A stretch of DNA of 64,000 nucleotides from Halobellus ruber (GTDB taxonomy: Archaea > Halobacteriota > Halobacteria > Halobacteriales > Haloferacaceae), in contig NZ_JACKXD010000001.1 of NCBI RefSeq assembly GCF_014212355.1, forward strand, positions 581,143-645,142, read 5' to 3'. The notes beneath the pieces are model-generated. The model ran no database searches, was not told where the DNA came from, and saw only the letters and a list, made by a program, of their open reading frames with translations. The position numbers were made by a program, and so were the translations under genes. This document shows, piece by piece, positions 33,215 through 41,613 of this stretch; positions within the stretch are counted from its first letter, which is position 1; every line of letters starts with the position of its first letter.

Positions 33215-34918
33215 ATGGCGACCGCTGACATCCTCGTGTCCCTGGTCGTGCTCGCGATGTTCTACTCGATCCTGGCGCTCGGGATGAACATCAAGTACGG
33301 ACACACCGGGCTGCTCGACTTCGGTCACGTCGGGTTCTATCTGATCGGCGCGTACACGGCCGCTCTCCTGGTGATACCCGGTGACGTGGGCGGCCCCGAC
33401 ACGGTGTACCTCTTCGGGCTGGACCTCCCGTGGGTGGTCGGCGTCCTGGCGGCGATGGTCGTCGCGGGCATCGTCGGGGCGTTCGTCGCGTTGCCGACGC
33501 TTCGGCTCCGGGAGGACTACCTCGCGATCACGGTGTTGGGAATCGCAACCATCTTCCAGCGGATCGTCCAAGCGGAGACGTGGCTCGCCAACGGGCCCGA
33601 TGCGCTCCGCGGCATCACCCCGCCGATCATCGGCCGGTTCCCGGTCGACGGCCAGTCCATCGGGGGACTCGTCATCATCGCGCTCATCTGCGGGACGGTC
33701 TGGACGCTGACGACGCTGGGGCTCGGGCGGATCCGGGAGATCCTCGAAGCGGCCGATCGGTCGGTCGTCGGCGGGGGGACCGACACGCTGTACGCCGTCG
33801 GCCTGCTCGGAACCGAACGCCTGCTCGGAACCGAGCGGACGGGCGCCTCGCCCGACGGGGGCGTCGCGGAGTCGGAGGCCGTCGGCTTTGAGGCGACGAC
33901 GCAGTTCCGGATGGCCGCCCTGGCCGGCGCCATCGTCGCCGTCGCCACCGCCGTCGTGGTCGCGATCAACACCCGCGTGGGCCTCCTGGCCGTCGGGACC
34001 GTCGTGTCCGTGTACACCTGGCTCGTCCTGCTTGCGGGCATCAACAGCTACACGAACTTCGACGGGATCGACTACGTCGCGACCCTCGCGCTGGGAACCG
34101 GCTTTATGCTGGCGCTGGCGCCGATGTTCTACCTCGACTCCGTCACGGTCTGGGTGCCGCTGACGCTGGCCGCGTTCGCGGCCGTCATCGGCACGACGGT
34201 GTATCTCCGCCGGAACTGGTCGCGGTTCTCCGCGCGGCCGTTCAGATACGGCCTGTTCACCGGCGTCTGGTTCGGCATCATCTGGTACTACCCGATCCAG
34301 GTGCTCACACCGCTGCTCAACGGGAACCTGATGAGCGCCGCGACCACGGTGTTCAACAACGTGGTCTGGATCCTGTCGTTCTCCGGACAGACGCCGCGGA
34401 TCGGCTACTCGCGGTTCACGCTGTTCCTGTTCGGCGTCATCCTCCTTGCCTCGCTGTACCTGATGGAACTGGTCGTCGAGTCCCCGTTCGGTCGCGTCCT
34501 CCGGGCGGTTCGCAACGACGAACGCGTCGTCAACTCCCTGGGGAAGGACCCGTTCCTGTTCAAGATCCAGAGTATGGCGCTGGGGTCGGCGCTCGGCGGC
34601 CTCGCGGGCGCGCTGGCGGCGATGTACTTCCAGGTGCTCGTGTTCACGATGTTCGCCCCGCGCGTGACGTTCATCGCGCTTTTGATCATGTTCCTCGGCG
34701 GCGTCGGCAACAACCGGGCGATGATCGTCGGCGCGTTCCTCTTCTGGGCGTTCCAGACGGCGACGACCCAACTGGCCGGGTTCGTCGCGACCGACCTCCG
34801 GACGAACTTCCAGGCGTTCCGGTTCGTCCTGATGGGCGTCCTGTTCCTGTTGATCCTCTACTACCGGCCGCAGGGACTGATGGGCGAGCGGTCACGAACG
34901 GAGGTGAGCGACCAGTGA
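33215..34918 (+). CDS. livM: Branched-chain amino acid ABC transporter permease, LivM type, enlarged
   Basis: The N-terminus has LALGMNIKYGHTGLLDFGHVGFYLIGAYTAALL and PTLRLREDYLAITVLGIATIF, and the C-terminal half has VESPFGRVLRAVRNDERVVNSLGKDPFLFKIQSMALG and FLGGVGNNRAMIVGAFLFW, all LivM marks. At 567 residues it exceeds the family norm of about 320-430. An inserted section around residues 165-370 carries more hydrophobic helices and a tandem LLGTERLLGTER near 195. It overlaps livG by 4 nt. With LivH it should form the membrane channel of the importer. Confidence 0.87.
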   Translation: MATADILVSLVVLAMFYSILALGMNIKYGHTGLLDFGHVGFYLIGAYTAALLVIPGDVGGPDTVYLFGLDLPWVVGVLAAMVVAGIVGAFVALPTLRLREDYLAITVLGIATIFQRIVQAETWLANGPDALRGITPPIIGRFPVDGQSIGGLVIIALICGTVWTLTTLGLGRIREILEAADRSVVGGGTDTLYAVGLLGTERLLGTERTGASPDGGVAESEAVGFEATTQFRMAALAGAIVAVATAVVVAINTRVGLLAVGTVVSVYTWLVLLAGINSYTNFDGIDYVATLALGTGFMLALAPMFYLDSVTVWVPLTLAAFAAVIGTTVYLRRNWSRFSARPFRYGLFTGVWFGIIWYYPIQVLTPLLNGNLMSAATTVFNNVVWILSFSGQTPRIGYSRFTLFLFGVILLASLYLMELVVESPFGRVLRAVRNDERVVNSLGKDPFLFKIQSMALGSALGGLAGALAAMYFQVLVFTMFAPRVTFIALLIMFLGGVGNNRAMIVGAFLFWAFQTATTQLAGFVATDLRTNFQAFRFVLMGVLFLLILYYRPQGLMGERSRTEVSDQ

Positions 34919-35886
34919 GCGACGCACCGCTCCTCGAAGTCGAGGACCTGCGGAAGAAGTTCGGCGGCATCACCGCCGTCGACGGCGTCTCCTTCGAGCT
35001 CGAGGAAGGGAAAATAACCGGACTGATCGGCCCGAACGGCGCGGGCAAGACGACGACGTTCAACCTCCTCAGCGGGTTCTACAAGCCGACGAGCGGCACG
35101 GTCCGGTTCAAGGGAACCGACACCCAGGAGATCATGCGACCGTCGTCGGCCGAGCGGTCGATCTGGACCAGCGCCTCCGCCACGAGTATCGGGCTCTTCG
35201 GACTCGGCGTCGGCCGGGTGCTGTACGGCGCCTCGCCCGGCGTCCTGGCCGGCGGCGCGGTCGTCGGGGCCGGTGCCGGCGTCGGCCTCTACCTCGGGCA
35301 GGGCGCCTACCGGAACCGGAGTGACGACGTCAAACACTCCCGGCCGTTCCAGCTCGCACAGCGGGGGATGATCCGGACCTTCCAGATCACGCGGGAACTC
35401 ACCGAGATGACGGTGCTCGAGAACCTGCTACTCGCGCCACAGGATCAGACGGGCGAGAACCTCGTCAACGCGGTCGCCCGGCGCGACGCGGTCGCGGAAA
35501 ACGAACGGGAGCTCCGCGCGGAGGCCGAGGAGATCATCGACCTCCTCGAACTCGATCACCTCCGCGACGAGGAGGCCGGCAACCTCAGCGGCGGGCAGCG
35601 GAAGCTGCTCGAACTCGGCCGCGTGCTGATGTTGGATCCGGATCTGGTGCTGCTCGACGAGCCGGTCGCGGGCGTCAACCCCGCGCTCACCGACCGGATC
35701 ATGGACGTCATCACGTCGATGCGGGACGAGGGCTACGGCTTCTGCATCGTCGAACACGAGATGGACGTCATAATGGAGATCAGCGACCGGATCGTGGCGA
35801 TGGCCGAGGGACAGAAGATCGCCGAAGGGCCGCCCGAGGAGATCCAACAGAACCAGCAGGTGCTTGAATCCTACCTCGGCGGGTGA
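34915..35886 (+). CDS. livG: Branched-chain amino acid ABC transporter ATPase, LivG type, with hydrophobic insertion
   Basis: The ATPase motifs are complete: Walker A GPNGAGKTT at 39-47, Q-loop in RTFQITREL (Gln157), signature LSGGQ at 224-228, Walker B LVLLDE at 244-249, and the switch His at 281. Between Walker A and the Q-loop there are about 65 extra residues (72-138). Positions 91-127 of this insert (SIGLFGLGVGRVLYGASPGV and on) are hydrophobic and Gly/Ala-rich, enough for one long or two short membrane helices. Total length is 323 against about 250 in normal LivG. A GTG start overlaps livM. Confidence 0.9.
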   Translation: MSDAPLLEVEDLRKKFGGITAVDGVSFELEEGKITGLIGPNGAGKTTTFNLLSGFYKPTSGTVRFKGTDTQEIMRPSSAERSIWTSASATSIGLFGLGVGRVLYGASPGVLAGGAVVGAGAGVGLYLGQGAYRNRSDDVKHSRPFQLAQRGMIRTFQITRELTEMTVLENLLLAPQDQTGENLVNAVARRDAVAENERELRAEAEEIIDLLELDHLRDEEAGNLSGGQRKLLELGRVLMLDPDLVLLDEPVAGVNPALTDRIMDVITSMRDEGYGFCIVEHEMDVIMEISDRIVAMAEGQKIAEGPPEEIQQNQQVLESYLGG

Positions 35887-36262
35887 CCGGATCGGGTGGT
35901 CGCCGCTGACGCCCGTGACGGGCTGTCCCGCCCCTCGCAGCGACGATCTCCCCGGGTCGCTCCGCCTTCCGCCGCGCGGCCCCGCCACCCGCGCCCGCCG
36001 GTTCGGGCCGCAGATACTCCACTCGCGCGGTCGCCCGCCGCCCGGTGTGCCGCGCGTCCGTGCGGCACCGCCGGAAGCGCTCGGGAACCAGTCGAAACGA
36101 CGACAAACGCCCACCACACCGTGACACCATCGTGTCTTTCGTGACTCAAATCCTCTGTCGGTGTAAATACATAAGTTCCTTCAGTATGTTACGATACATC
36201 ACGGTGATGCGTCCAGATGTTGCAGACGACGAACGCGACGAGCAACCGTACCGGTGATTGTT
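35887..36262 (+). promoter_or_regulatory. Intergenic region with promoter of the substrate-binding protein gene
   Basis: No gene is seen in these 376 bases. The left 200 bases are GC-rich without clear structure. GTGTAAATACATAAG at 36161-36175 is a good archaeal TATA region in AT-rich DNA, about 90 bases before the ATG at 36263, so the binding-protein gene probably has its own promoter and a 5' leader of about 65 nt. Separate and stronger expression of the binding protein is common in such importers. Confidence 0.55.
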
Positions 36263-37690
36263 ATGTCTGAGGACAACGAGAACCCCAACGGAAGTCGTAT
36301 CAACCGTCGACATTATCTCGCGATGACCGCAGGCGGCGTCTCCGCGCTCGCGGGATGCTCCGGTGGCGGCGGCGGTGGTGGCGGCGACGAGGAAGCCGAC
36401 ACCGAGGCCGACACCGAAACCGAGAGTGGCGGCGGCGAGATGACCACGACGCAGTCCAGCGACAGCGGCGGCGGTGACGCCATTCCGTTCGCATCGTTCT
36501 GTCCGCTCTCCGGGGCGGGCGGGGCGTTCGGTCCGGGGCAGCAGGCCGGCTTCAACCTCGCCGTGGAGGATATGAACAGCGCCGGCGGCATCCTCGACGG
36601 CCGACAGTTCACCGCCATCAACCGGAACACGGAGACGAAGCCGTCACGCGCCGCATCGAAGCTCCAGACGGTCATCAGCAACGAGAACATCGAGGCGTTC
36701 GTCGGCACGTGGTCCAGCGGCGTCTCGGCGACGCTCGCGCCCATCGCCGCGGACAACGAGATCATGCAGATGGGCAACGGGACCACCTCCCCGACCCTCG
36801 CCAGGCAGGGGTGGGTCGAGACCGACGACGGCCTCCTGAAGTATATGGGCCGCACCTCGCCCAACGACGGTGCGCAGGGCATCGCGATGGGCCGGGTGAT
36901 GAACGAGACCATCGGCGCCGACTCGGCGGCGTTTATGCACGTCGACAACCCATACGGCGCGGGGCTGGCCCGGAAGGCGAAAGCCGCCTTCGAGGGCGAG
37001 ACGACCGCGATGGTGCCCGTCGCAAAGCAGACCAGCGACTACTCGTCGGCGCTGGACAAGGTGTTCGCCGACGATCCCGACGTGTTCGGGCTCGTCGTCT
37101 ACCCGGCCAACGGCCGGTCGATCCTGAAGCAGTGGAACCGCGGCGGCTACGGCGGCACCCTCCTGATGTCGGAGTCGATGTTCCTGCAGGACCTGTTCAA
37201 CGACCTGTCGAACATCGTGGCCGACTCCTACATCACGACGGTCCGGCCGAACCGCACCCCTTCCTACGAGTACTTCAACGAGGCGCTGCAGGAGCGGATG
37301 GACCAGGAGCCGACGACGTTCTCCCATCACTCCTACGACTCGGCGATGCTCACCGGCCTGGCCGCCCACAAGGCGGGCGAGTTCACCGGCACCGCCATCG
37401 CGCGGAACATCAAGTCGGTCTCGCGGCCGCCGGGTGAGGAGGTCTTCGCCGGCGCCGACGGGTTCGAGAAGGCAAAACAGCTCCTCGACGAGGGCGAGGA
37501 GATCAACTACCAAGGCGCGTCGTCGAACGCCAACCTGAACTGCTTCAAGGAGCCGTACAACCGGTTCTCGGGCAACCGCCTCGTGTCCGGCGACGGCGGC
37601 ATCGACGTCGAACGCGTCACGTCGATCCCCGCGAGTTACTTCGAGGGCAAGCTGTACAGCGACGAGATGCTGTCGAAGTACTGCGAGTAG
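36263..37690 (+). CDS. livK: Branched-chain amino acid ABC transporter substrate-binding lipoprotein
   Basis: This is the extracellular receptor of the importer (475 residues, type I periplasmic-binding fold). The N-terminus has the haloarchaeal Tat lipoprotein pattern: RINRRHYLAMTAGGVSALAGC with twin arginine and lipobox Cys, then a Gly-rich and Asp/Glu/Thr linker of about 50 residues that spans the surface. The mature domain begins IPFASFCPLSGAGGAFGPGQ, the ligand-binding opening typical of Leu/amide-binding proteins. An in-frame GTG at 36254 is three codons upstream of the chosen ATG. The ligand cannot be fixed; leucine-type amino acids, urea or amides are possible. Confidence 0.88.
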   Translation: MSEDNENPNGSRINRRHYLAMTAGGVSALAGCSGGGGGGGGDEEADTEADTETESGGGEMTTTQSSDSGGGDAIPFASFCPLSGAGGAFGPGQQAGFNLAVEDMNSAGGILDGRQFTAINRNTETKPSRAASKLQTVISNENIEAFVGTWSSGVSATLAPIAADNEIMQMGNGTTSPTLARQGWVETDDGLLKYMGRTSPNDGAQGIAMGRVMNETIGADSAAFMHVDNPYGAGLARKAKAAFEGETTAMVPVAKQTSDYSSALDKVFADDPDVFGLVVYPANGRSILKQWNRGGYGGTLLMSESMFLQDLFNDLSNIVADSYITTVRPNRTPSYEYFNEALQERMDQEPTTFSHHSYDSAMLTGLAAHKAGEFTGTAIARNIKSVSRPPGEEVFAGADGFEKAKQLLDEGEEINYQGASSNANLNCFKEPYNRFSGNRLVSGDGGIDVERVTSIPASYFEGKLYSDEMLSKYCE

Positions 37691-37701
37691 GGATCGACGT
37701 C

Positions 37702-37726
37702 CCGGTCCGATCCTTTATCGGACCGG
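37702..37726 (+). terminator. Hairpin after livK, before livF
   Basis: A perfect 10-bp stem CCGGTCCGAT/ATCGGACCGG with loop CCTTT lies 12 bases beyond the livK stop. No T-run follows, so it may be a processing or attenuation site that sets different mRNA levels for livK and livF, rather than a strong terminator. Confidence 0.5.
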
Positions 37727-37812
37727 CAGAACCAGTAGACGTGGGAAACCCGTCGAGCGCGAGCCGCGGCTAACCGGTACTTTGAGTAGCTACGACAACG
37801 GAGGCCTCACAA

Positions 37813-38526
37813 ATGGGAATCCTCGAAGTGTCGAACTTCGTGACGGGGTACGGAGACGCGGAGATCGTCCACGGCGTCGACCTCGAAGTCGAACCCGAGG
37901 AGATGGTCTGTATCATCGGCCCCAACGGGGCCGGGAAGTCGACGTTCATGAAGGGCATCTTCGGCCTGATCGACTGCTGGGACGGCAAGGTCGTCCTCGA
38001 CGGCCAGGAAGTGACGAACTATCCCCCACACGAGATCACGAAGGAAGGCGCCAGCTACGTCCCACAGCGGAACAACATCTTCCCGAACCTCACCGTTCGG
38101 GAGAACCTCGAAATGGGCGCCTACACCAAGGAGGACGTCGACGACGCCGACTACCAGACGGTGTGGGACCGGTTCCCGATTCTCGAGGAACGCCAGAACC
38201 AGAAGGTCGGGAAGATGAGCGGCGGCCAACAGCAGATGGTCGCGATGGGCGCCGGGTTGATGATCGACCCGGACATCCTGCTGGTCGACGAGCCCAGCGC
38301 GGGCCTCGCGCCGGACCTCGTCGAGGAGATGTTCGAACGCATCCAGCGCATCAAAAACCAGGGGACGGCGGTCCTGATGATCGAGCAGAACGCCCGGCAG
38401 GCGCTGCGGTACTCCGACCGCGGCTACGTCCTCGACCAAGGCGAGAACAGTTTCGTCGGCACCGGCGAGGAGCTGCTCGACAGCGACGAGATCCAGGAGC
38501 TGTACCTCGGCCAGGCCGGCGCCTGA
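37813..38526 (+). CDS. livF: Branched-chain amino acid ABC transporter ATPase, LivF type
   Basis: This second ATPase of the importer has normal length (237 residues). Walker A is GPNGAGKSTFMKGIFG, the Q-loop region is VPQRNNIFPNLTVRENLEMG, the signature is MSGGQQQMVAMGAGLM, and Walker B is ILLVDEPSAGLAP. In contrast to LivG there is no insertion. It is separated from livG by the binding-protein gene, an unusual order for Liv operons. Confidence 0.93.
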   Translation: MGILEVSNFVTGYGDAEIVHGVDLEVEPEEMVCIIGPNGAGKSTFMKGIFGLIDCWDGKVVLDGQEVTNYPPHEITKEGASYVPQRNNIFPNLTVRENLEMGAYTKEDVDDADYQTVWDRFPILEERQNQKVGKMSGGQQQMVAMGAGLMIDPDILLVDEPSAGLAPDLVEEMFERIQRIKNQGTAVLMIEQNARQALRYSDRGYVLDQGENSFVGTGEELLDSDEIQELYLGQAGA

Positions 38527-38532
38527 CGGCCC

Positions 38533-39387
38533 TCACGGCTCCTCGATCTCGAACAGCCGGGCGCCGCAGTCCTGGCAGGTCACCGCGAGGACGTCGAGCG
38601 AGCGGCAGCACGATTCGACGACGGACTGGTCGATCGTCACCGGACCGTCGCACGACGGGCAGCGTTCGATGAAGAGCCGCAGTCCGGAGAGCACCTGTAC
38701 CCGGGACGATCCGTCGAGGGAGGCCCACCCCTCGTAGCGCTCCCGGAGGACGTTCGCGGCGGCCACGTCCGCGAGGAACGCGGCGCGGGACTCCCACAGT
38801 CCCACGCGCCGCCCGTCCAGGCGTGCCAGAAACGCCTCCTCGTACTCCTCGACCGACAGCCGATCCGGATCCGCGTCCAGCACCCTGGCTATCTCGGCCC
38901 GGCTTTCCTCGGCGCTCCGCACCTGTTCGACCGCGTCGCGCCACGCCGTCCGGAAGCCGTCGGCGAGACAGAGGTCGTCCACGTCGTCACACTCGGTCAC
39001 TGCCCCGGCCTCCAGCAGGATCCCCTCGACGTCGACTTCCGGAGCGGCCTCCGCTCCGGCGGCTGTGTCCTCGTCGGCAGCCCGGGTGTCGACCGGGCCG
39101 TCCCCGTGCTCGAACCGGCGGAGGAGCCAGTCGGGGAAGTACCGCTCCGTCAGCCACGGCGTTCCCGGAACCAGGTAACCGCGGAGGTAGATGACGCCGG
39201 CGAAGGCCGAGAGCGCGCCGCCGGCGAGCAGCACAGCCACCTCGGGACCGGCCGGCGTGACGGCTGCGCCGACCCCGAGCGCCGCGACCACCGCGATGCC
39301 GGCGTTGACGACGGTACACGGCGTACACCGGTTCTCGCCGGTGTACTGGGGCTGTCGGAGGCGGTCGAGGAACCCGATGCCGCTCAT
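38533..39387 (-). CDS. Membrane-anchored zinc-ribbon protein, function unknown
   Basis: This 284-residue protein has an N-terminal CTPC pair, two hydrophobic segments at about 25-70 (VVNAGIAVVAALGVGAAV and VAVLLAGGALSAFAGVIYL), an acidic helical middle and a C-terminal zinc-ribbon-like part with CPSCDG, a CC pair and CQDCGARLFEI. This architecture suggests a membrane-bound protein with a cytoplasmic metal-binding tail. I know no function. It converges on livF with a 6-bp gap. Confidence 0.75.
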   Translation of the reverse strand: MSGIGFLDRLRQPQYTGENRCTPCTVVNAGIAVVAALGVGAAVTPAGPEVAVLLAGGALSAFAGVIYLRGYLVPGTPWLTERYFPDWLLRRFEHGDGPVDTRAADEDTAAGAEAAPEVDVEGILLEAGAVTECDDVDDLCLADGFRTAWRDAVEQVRSAEESRAEIARVLDADPDRLSVEEYEEAFLARLDGRRVGLWESRAAFLADVAAANVLRERYEGWASLDGSSRVQVLSGLRLFIERCPSCDGPVTIDQSVVESCCRSLDVLAVTCQDCGARLFEIEEP

Positions 39388-39540
39388 CACCTTCGGCTGT
39401 GGGTGGGATCGGTATGAAAGTTTCCGCGACGGGAGCCGTTCGGTCCGCCGGCCCCCCTCGGGTCCGCGTCGGCTCGCGGTTTCCGCCCCTGCTGTCGTCC
39501 ACCAACAGTTATGAACCCGTCACTGGACCTCCAGACGAGT

Positions 39541-40218
39541 ATGGCCGAAACGGAAGTCCTCTGTTTCGACGTCTACGGGTCGACGCACAACCAACACAGC
39601 ATCGTGGAGACGCTCGCGGAGGTCGCGGACGTCTCTGTGGCGGTCGCCGAGGAGATGTCGGAGCTCTGGGTCGAACACCAGATCGACTACTCGATGGAGG
39701 TGACGCTGATGGGCGAGTACGACTCGTGGTGGACGCTCACCGAGCGGGCCTTCGAGTGGGTCCTCGATTACTACGGAATCGATCTCACCGCCGCCGAGCG
39801 CGAGGAAGTGATGAACGCCTACGAGCACCTCGAACTCTACGAGGGGATCGAGCCCTTCGACCGCCTCTCGGCGGCGGGTCACGAACTGTACATCCTCTCG
39901 GACGGCAACCCCGAGATGCTGGAGACCCTCGCGGCGAACTCCGGCTTCGACGGGGTGATCGACGGGATCGTGAGCGTCGAGGAGGTGGGCAAGTTCAAGC
40001 CCGCGCCCGAGGTCTATCACAGCATCGGGACCCACGTCGATCGCCCGGCCGAGGAGTGTACGATGGTCGCGACGCACACCTTCGACGTTGCCGGCGCAAG
40101 GAACGCCGGGCTGAACGGCATATTGATCAACCGCCACCGCGTGCCCGAACACCGGCTCGGGTTCGAGCCCGACCTCGTGGTGCCGAGTTACGCGGCGCTG
40201 GCCGACGAGATCGCCTGA
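39541..40218 (+). CDS. Haloacid dehalogenase type II family hydrolase
   Basis: This 225-residue HAD-fold protein has motif I CFDVYGSTHNQHS with the nucleophile Asp, motif II around LYILSDGNPEML, the Lys of motif III in VGKFKPAPEVY, and motif IV MVATHTFDVAGARNAGL. This matches L-2-haloacid dehalogenases. In known type II enzymes the first motif reads DVYGTLFD, so the Ser/His change here may mean another substrate. The start at 39541 was chosen at MAETEVLCFDVYG; an upstream ATG at 39511 is possible. Confidence 0.82.
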   Translation: MAETEVLCFDVYGSTHNQHSIVETLAEVADVSVAVAEEMSELWVEHQIDYSMEVTLMGEYDSWWTLTERAFEWVLDYYGIDLTAAEREEVMNAYEHLELYEGIEPFDRLSAAGHELYILSDGNPEMLETLAANSGFDGVIDGIVSVEEVGKFKPAPEVYHSIGTHVDRPAEECTMVATHTFDVAGARNAGLNGILINRHRVPEHRLGFEPDLVVPSYAALADEIA

Positions 40219-40332
40219 GCAGGTCACGACATCGAGAGCGGCCGCATCCTCCAGCGACGACCGAGACGCCGGAGCGCGCCGGGACACCGACTCCGCCTCG
40301 ATCGCGCGTCCGCCGACGGATCCGAAGCGAGC

Positions 40333-41553
40333 CTACTGCGGCGACGGGTCGACCGGGCGCAGGAGCCCCGTCGCCGCGGCGGCAACGAGGAGGAGCCCGG
40401 CCCCCAACAGGAAGGTCGGCTGCCACCCGAGCAGGACGACGAGTCCGCTCGTGACCGTCCCGCCGACGACGCCGCCCCACAGTTTCGAGGAGTACAACAG
40501 CGCGTAGGTCTCGGAGTTGTGACTCGTCCCGTAGTAGTCGCCGACGAGGCTCGGGATCACCGAAAAGACGGGACTCCGGAAGAACGACGCCGCCGCGATG
40601 AGTCCCACGTAGCCGGCGGCGACGCCGCCGACCGCCACGAACGACGCCCCCGCGAGGCAGGCCCCACACGCCACGAGCGACAGGGCGATGGTGGGCACCC
40701 GGCCGACGCGATCCGAGACGACGCCGCCGACGATCACCCCGGCGCTGTCGCCGAGCGCGACCAGCGACGCCGCCGCCGTGGCCGCAGTGGTCGGGAGCCC
40801 CGTCGCCTCGGCGAAGGCTACAGCCTTCCCGACGATCATCAACCCGACCCCGTTGACGATCACGAAGATCCCGTACAGCAGCCAGAACTGCCAGGTTCGA
40901 ACCGCCTCACGCCAGGTGTACTCCGCCTCCCCGTCCCGGGCGGACGACCCGTCGCCGCCCTGCTCCGCCCCGTCGGCCGGGCTCGACGTATCGGGATCCC
41001 TGAAAAACGGGATGCCGACGAGCATCGCGACGGCGACGAGCGCCGCCAGCCCCAGCATCGTCCCGGCGAAGTCCGAGGTGATTCGGCCCCGGACGAGCGG
41101 TATGAGGAGGAAGCTCACGCCGGCGTACGCGAAGCCGACCAGCCCGGTCGCCAGCCCGCGTCGCTCGTCGAACCACTTCGCCGGGGTGTTGATGGCGACG
41201 GCGTAGACCGTGCCGGCACCGACCCCGCCCAGCGCGTAGCACAGGGACGCGCCCGTCACGCTCTCCGCCCACGCCGTGCCGACGTAGCCCACCACCAGGA
41301 GGAGCGACCCACCGGCCAGCGGAAGCCGCGGGCCGACGCGGTCCCGGACCCACCCCGCCGGGAACTGCGCGGACGCCTGGAAGATCACGAACAGCGTGAA
41401 CACCGTCCCCAGCGCCGTCTCGGAGGCGCCAGTTCGTGCGCTCACCGGGACGCGGATCGACGACCACACGAACTGGTAGGTCCCGGCCATCCCGACCCCG
41501 ACGGCGGCGACGGCGACCAGCACCCACCGCGAGACGCCGGTCCCGCGGGTCAC
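40333..41553 (-). CDS. MFS transporter, OFA (oxalate/formate antiporter-like) group
   Basis: This 406-residue protein has twelve predicted helices and a charged central loop (residues 185-210, rich in Asp/Gly/Ser). Helix 1 and 2 carry YQFVWSSIRVPVSARTGASE and FPAGWVRDRVGPRLPLAGG, as in OFA carriers, with the NTPAKWFDERRGLATGLV motif between halves of the first bundle. Helix 11 has YSSKLWGGVVGG. OFA carriers move small carboxylates such as oxalate, lactate or malonate-type acids. It follows mmsA by 60 bp on the same strand, which suggests a matching catabolic substrate. Confidence 0.85.
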   Translation of the reverse strand: MTRGTGVSRWVLVAVAAVGVGMAGTYQFVWSSIRVPVSARTGASETALGTVFTLFVIFQASAQFPAGWVRDRVGPRLPLAGGSLLLVVGYVGTAWAESVTGASLCYALGGVGAGTVYAVAINTPAKWFDERRGLATGLVGFAYAGVSFLLIPLVRGRITSDFAGTMLGLAALVAVAMLVGIPFFRDPDTSSPADGAEQGGDGSSARDGEAEYTWREAVRTWQFWLLYGIFVIVNGVGLMIVGKAVAFAEATGLPTTAATAAASLVALGDSAGVIVGGVVSDRVGRVPTIALSLVACGACLAGASFVAVGGVAAGYVGLIAAASFFRSPVFSVIPSLVGDYYGTSHNSETYALLYSSKLWGGVVGGTVTSGLVVLLGWQPTFLLGAGLLLVAAAATGLLRPVDPSPQ

Positions 41554-41613
41554 GACACCGATCCGATCGACGCGCGTGGCGGTCCGAACATCGTCGTGGG
41601 TCCCGAGCGGGAT

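Noticed and set aside
36360-36480. Tandem GGC/GGT and GCCGACACCGA repeats that look like a microsatellite.
   Set aside because: They code for the Gly-rich and Asp/Thr/Glu linker after the lipobox of the binding protein, a normal feature of haloarchaeal lipoproteins.
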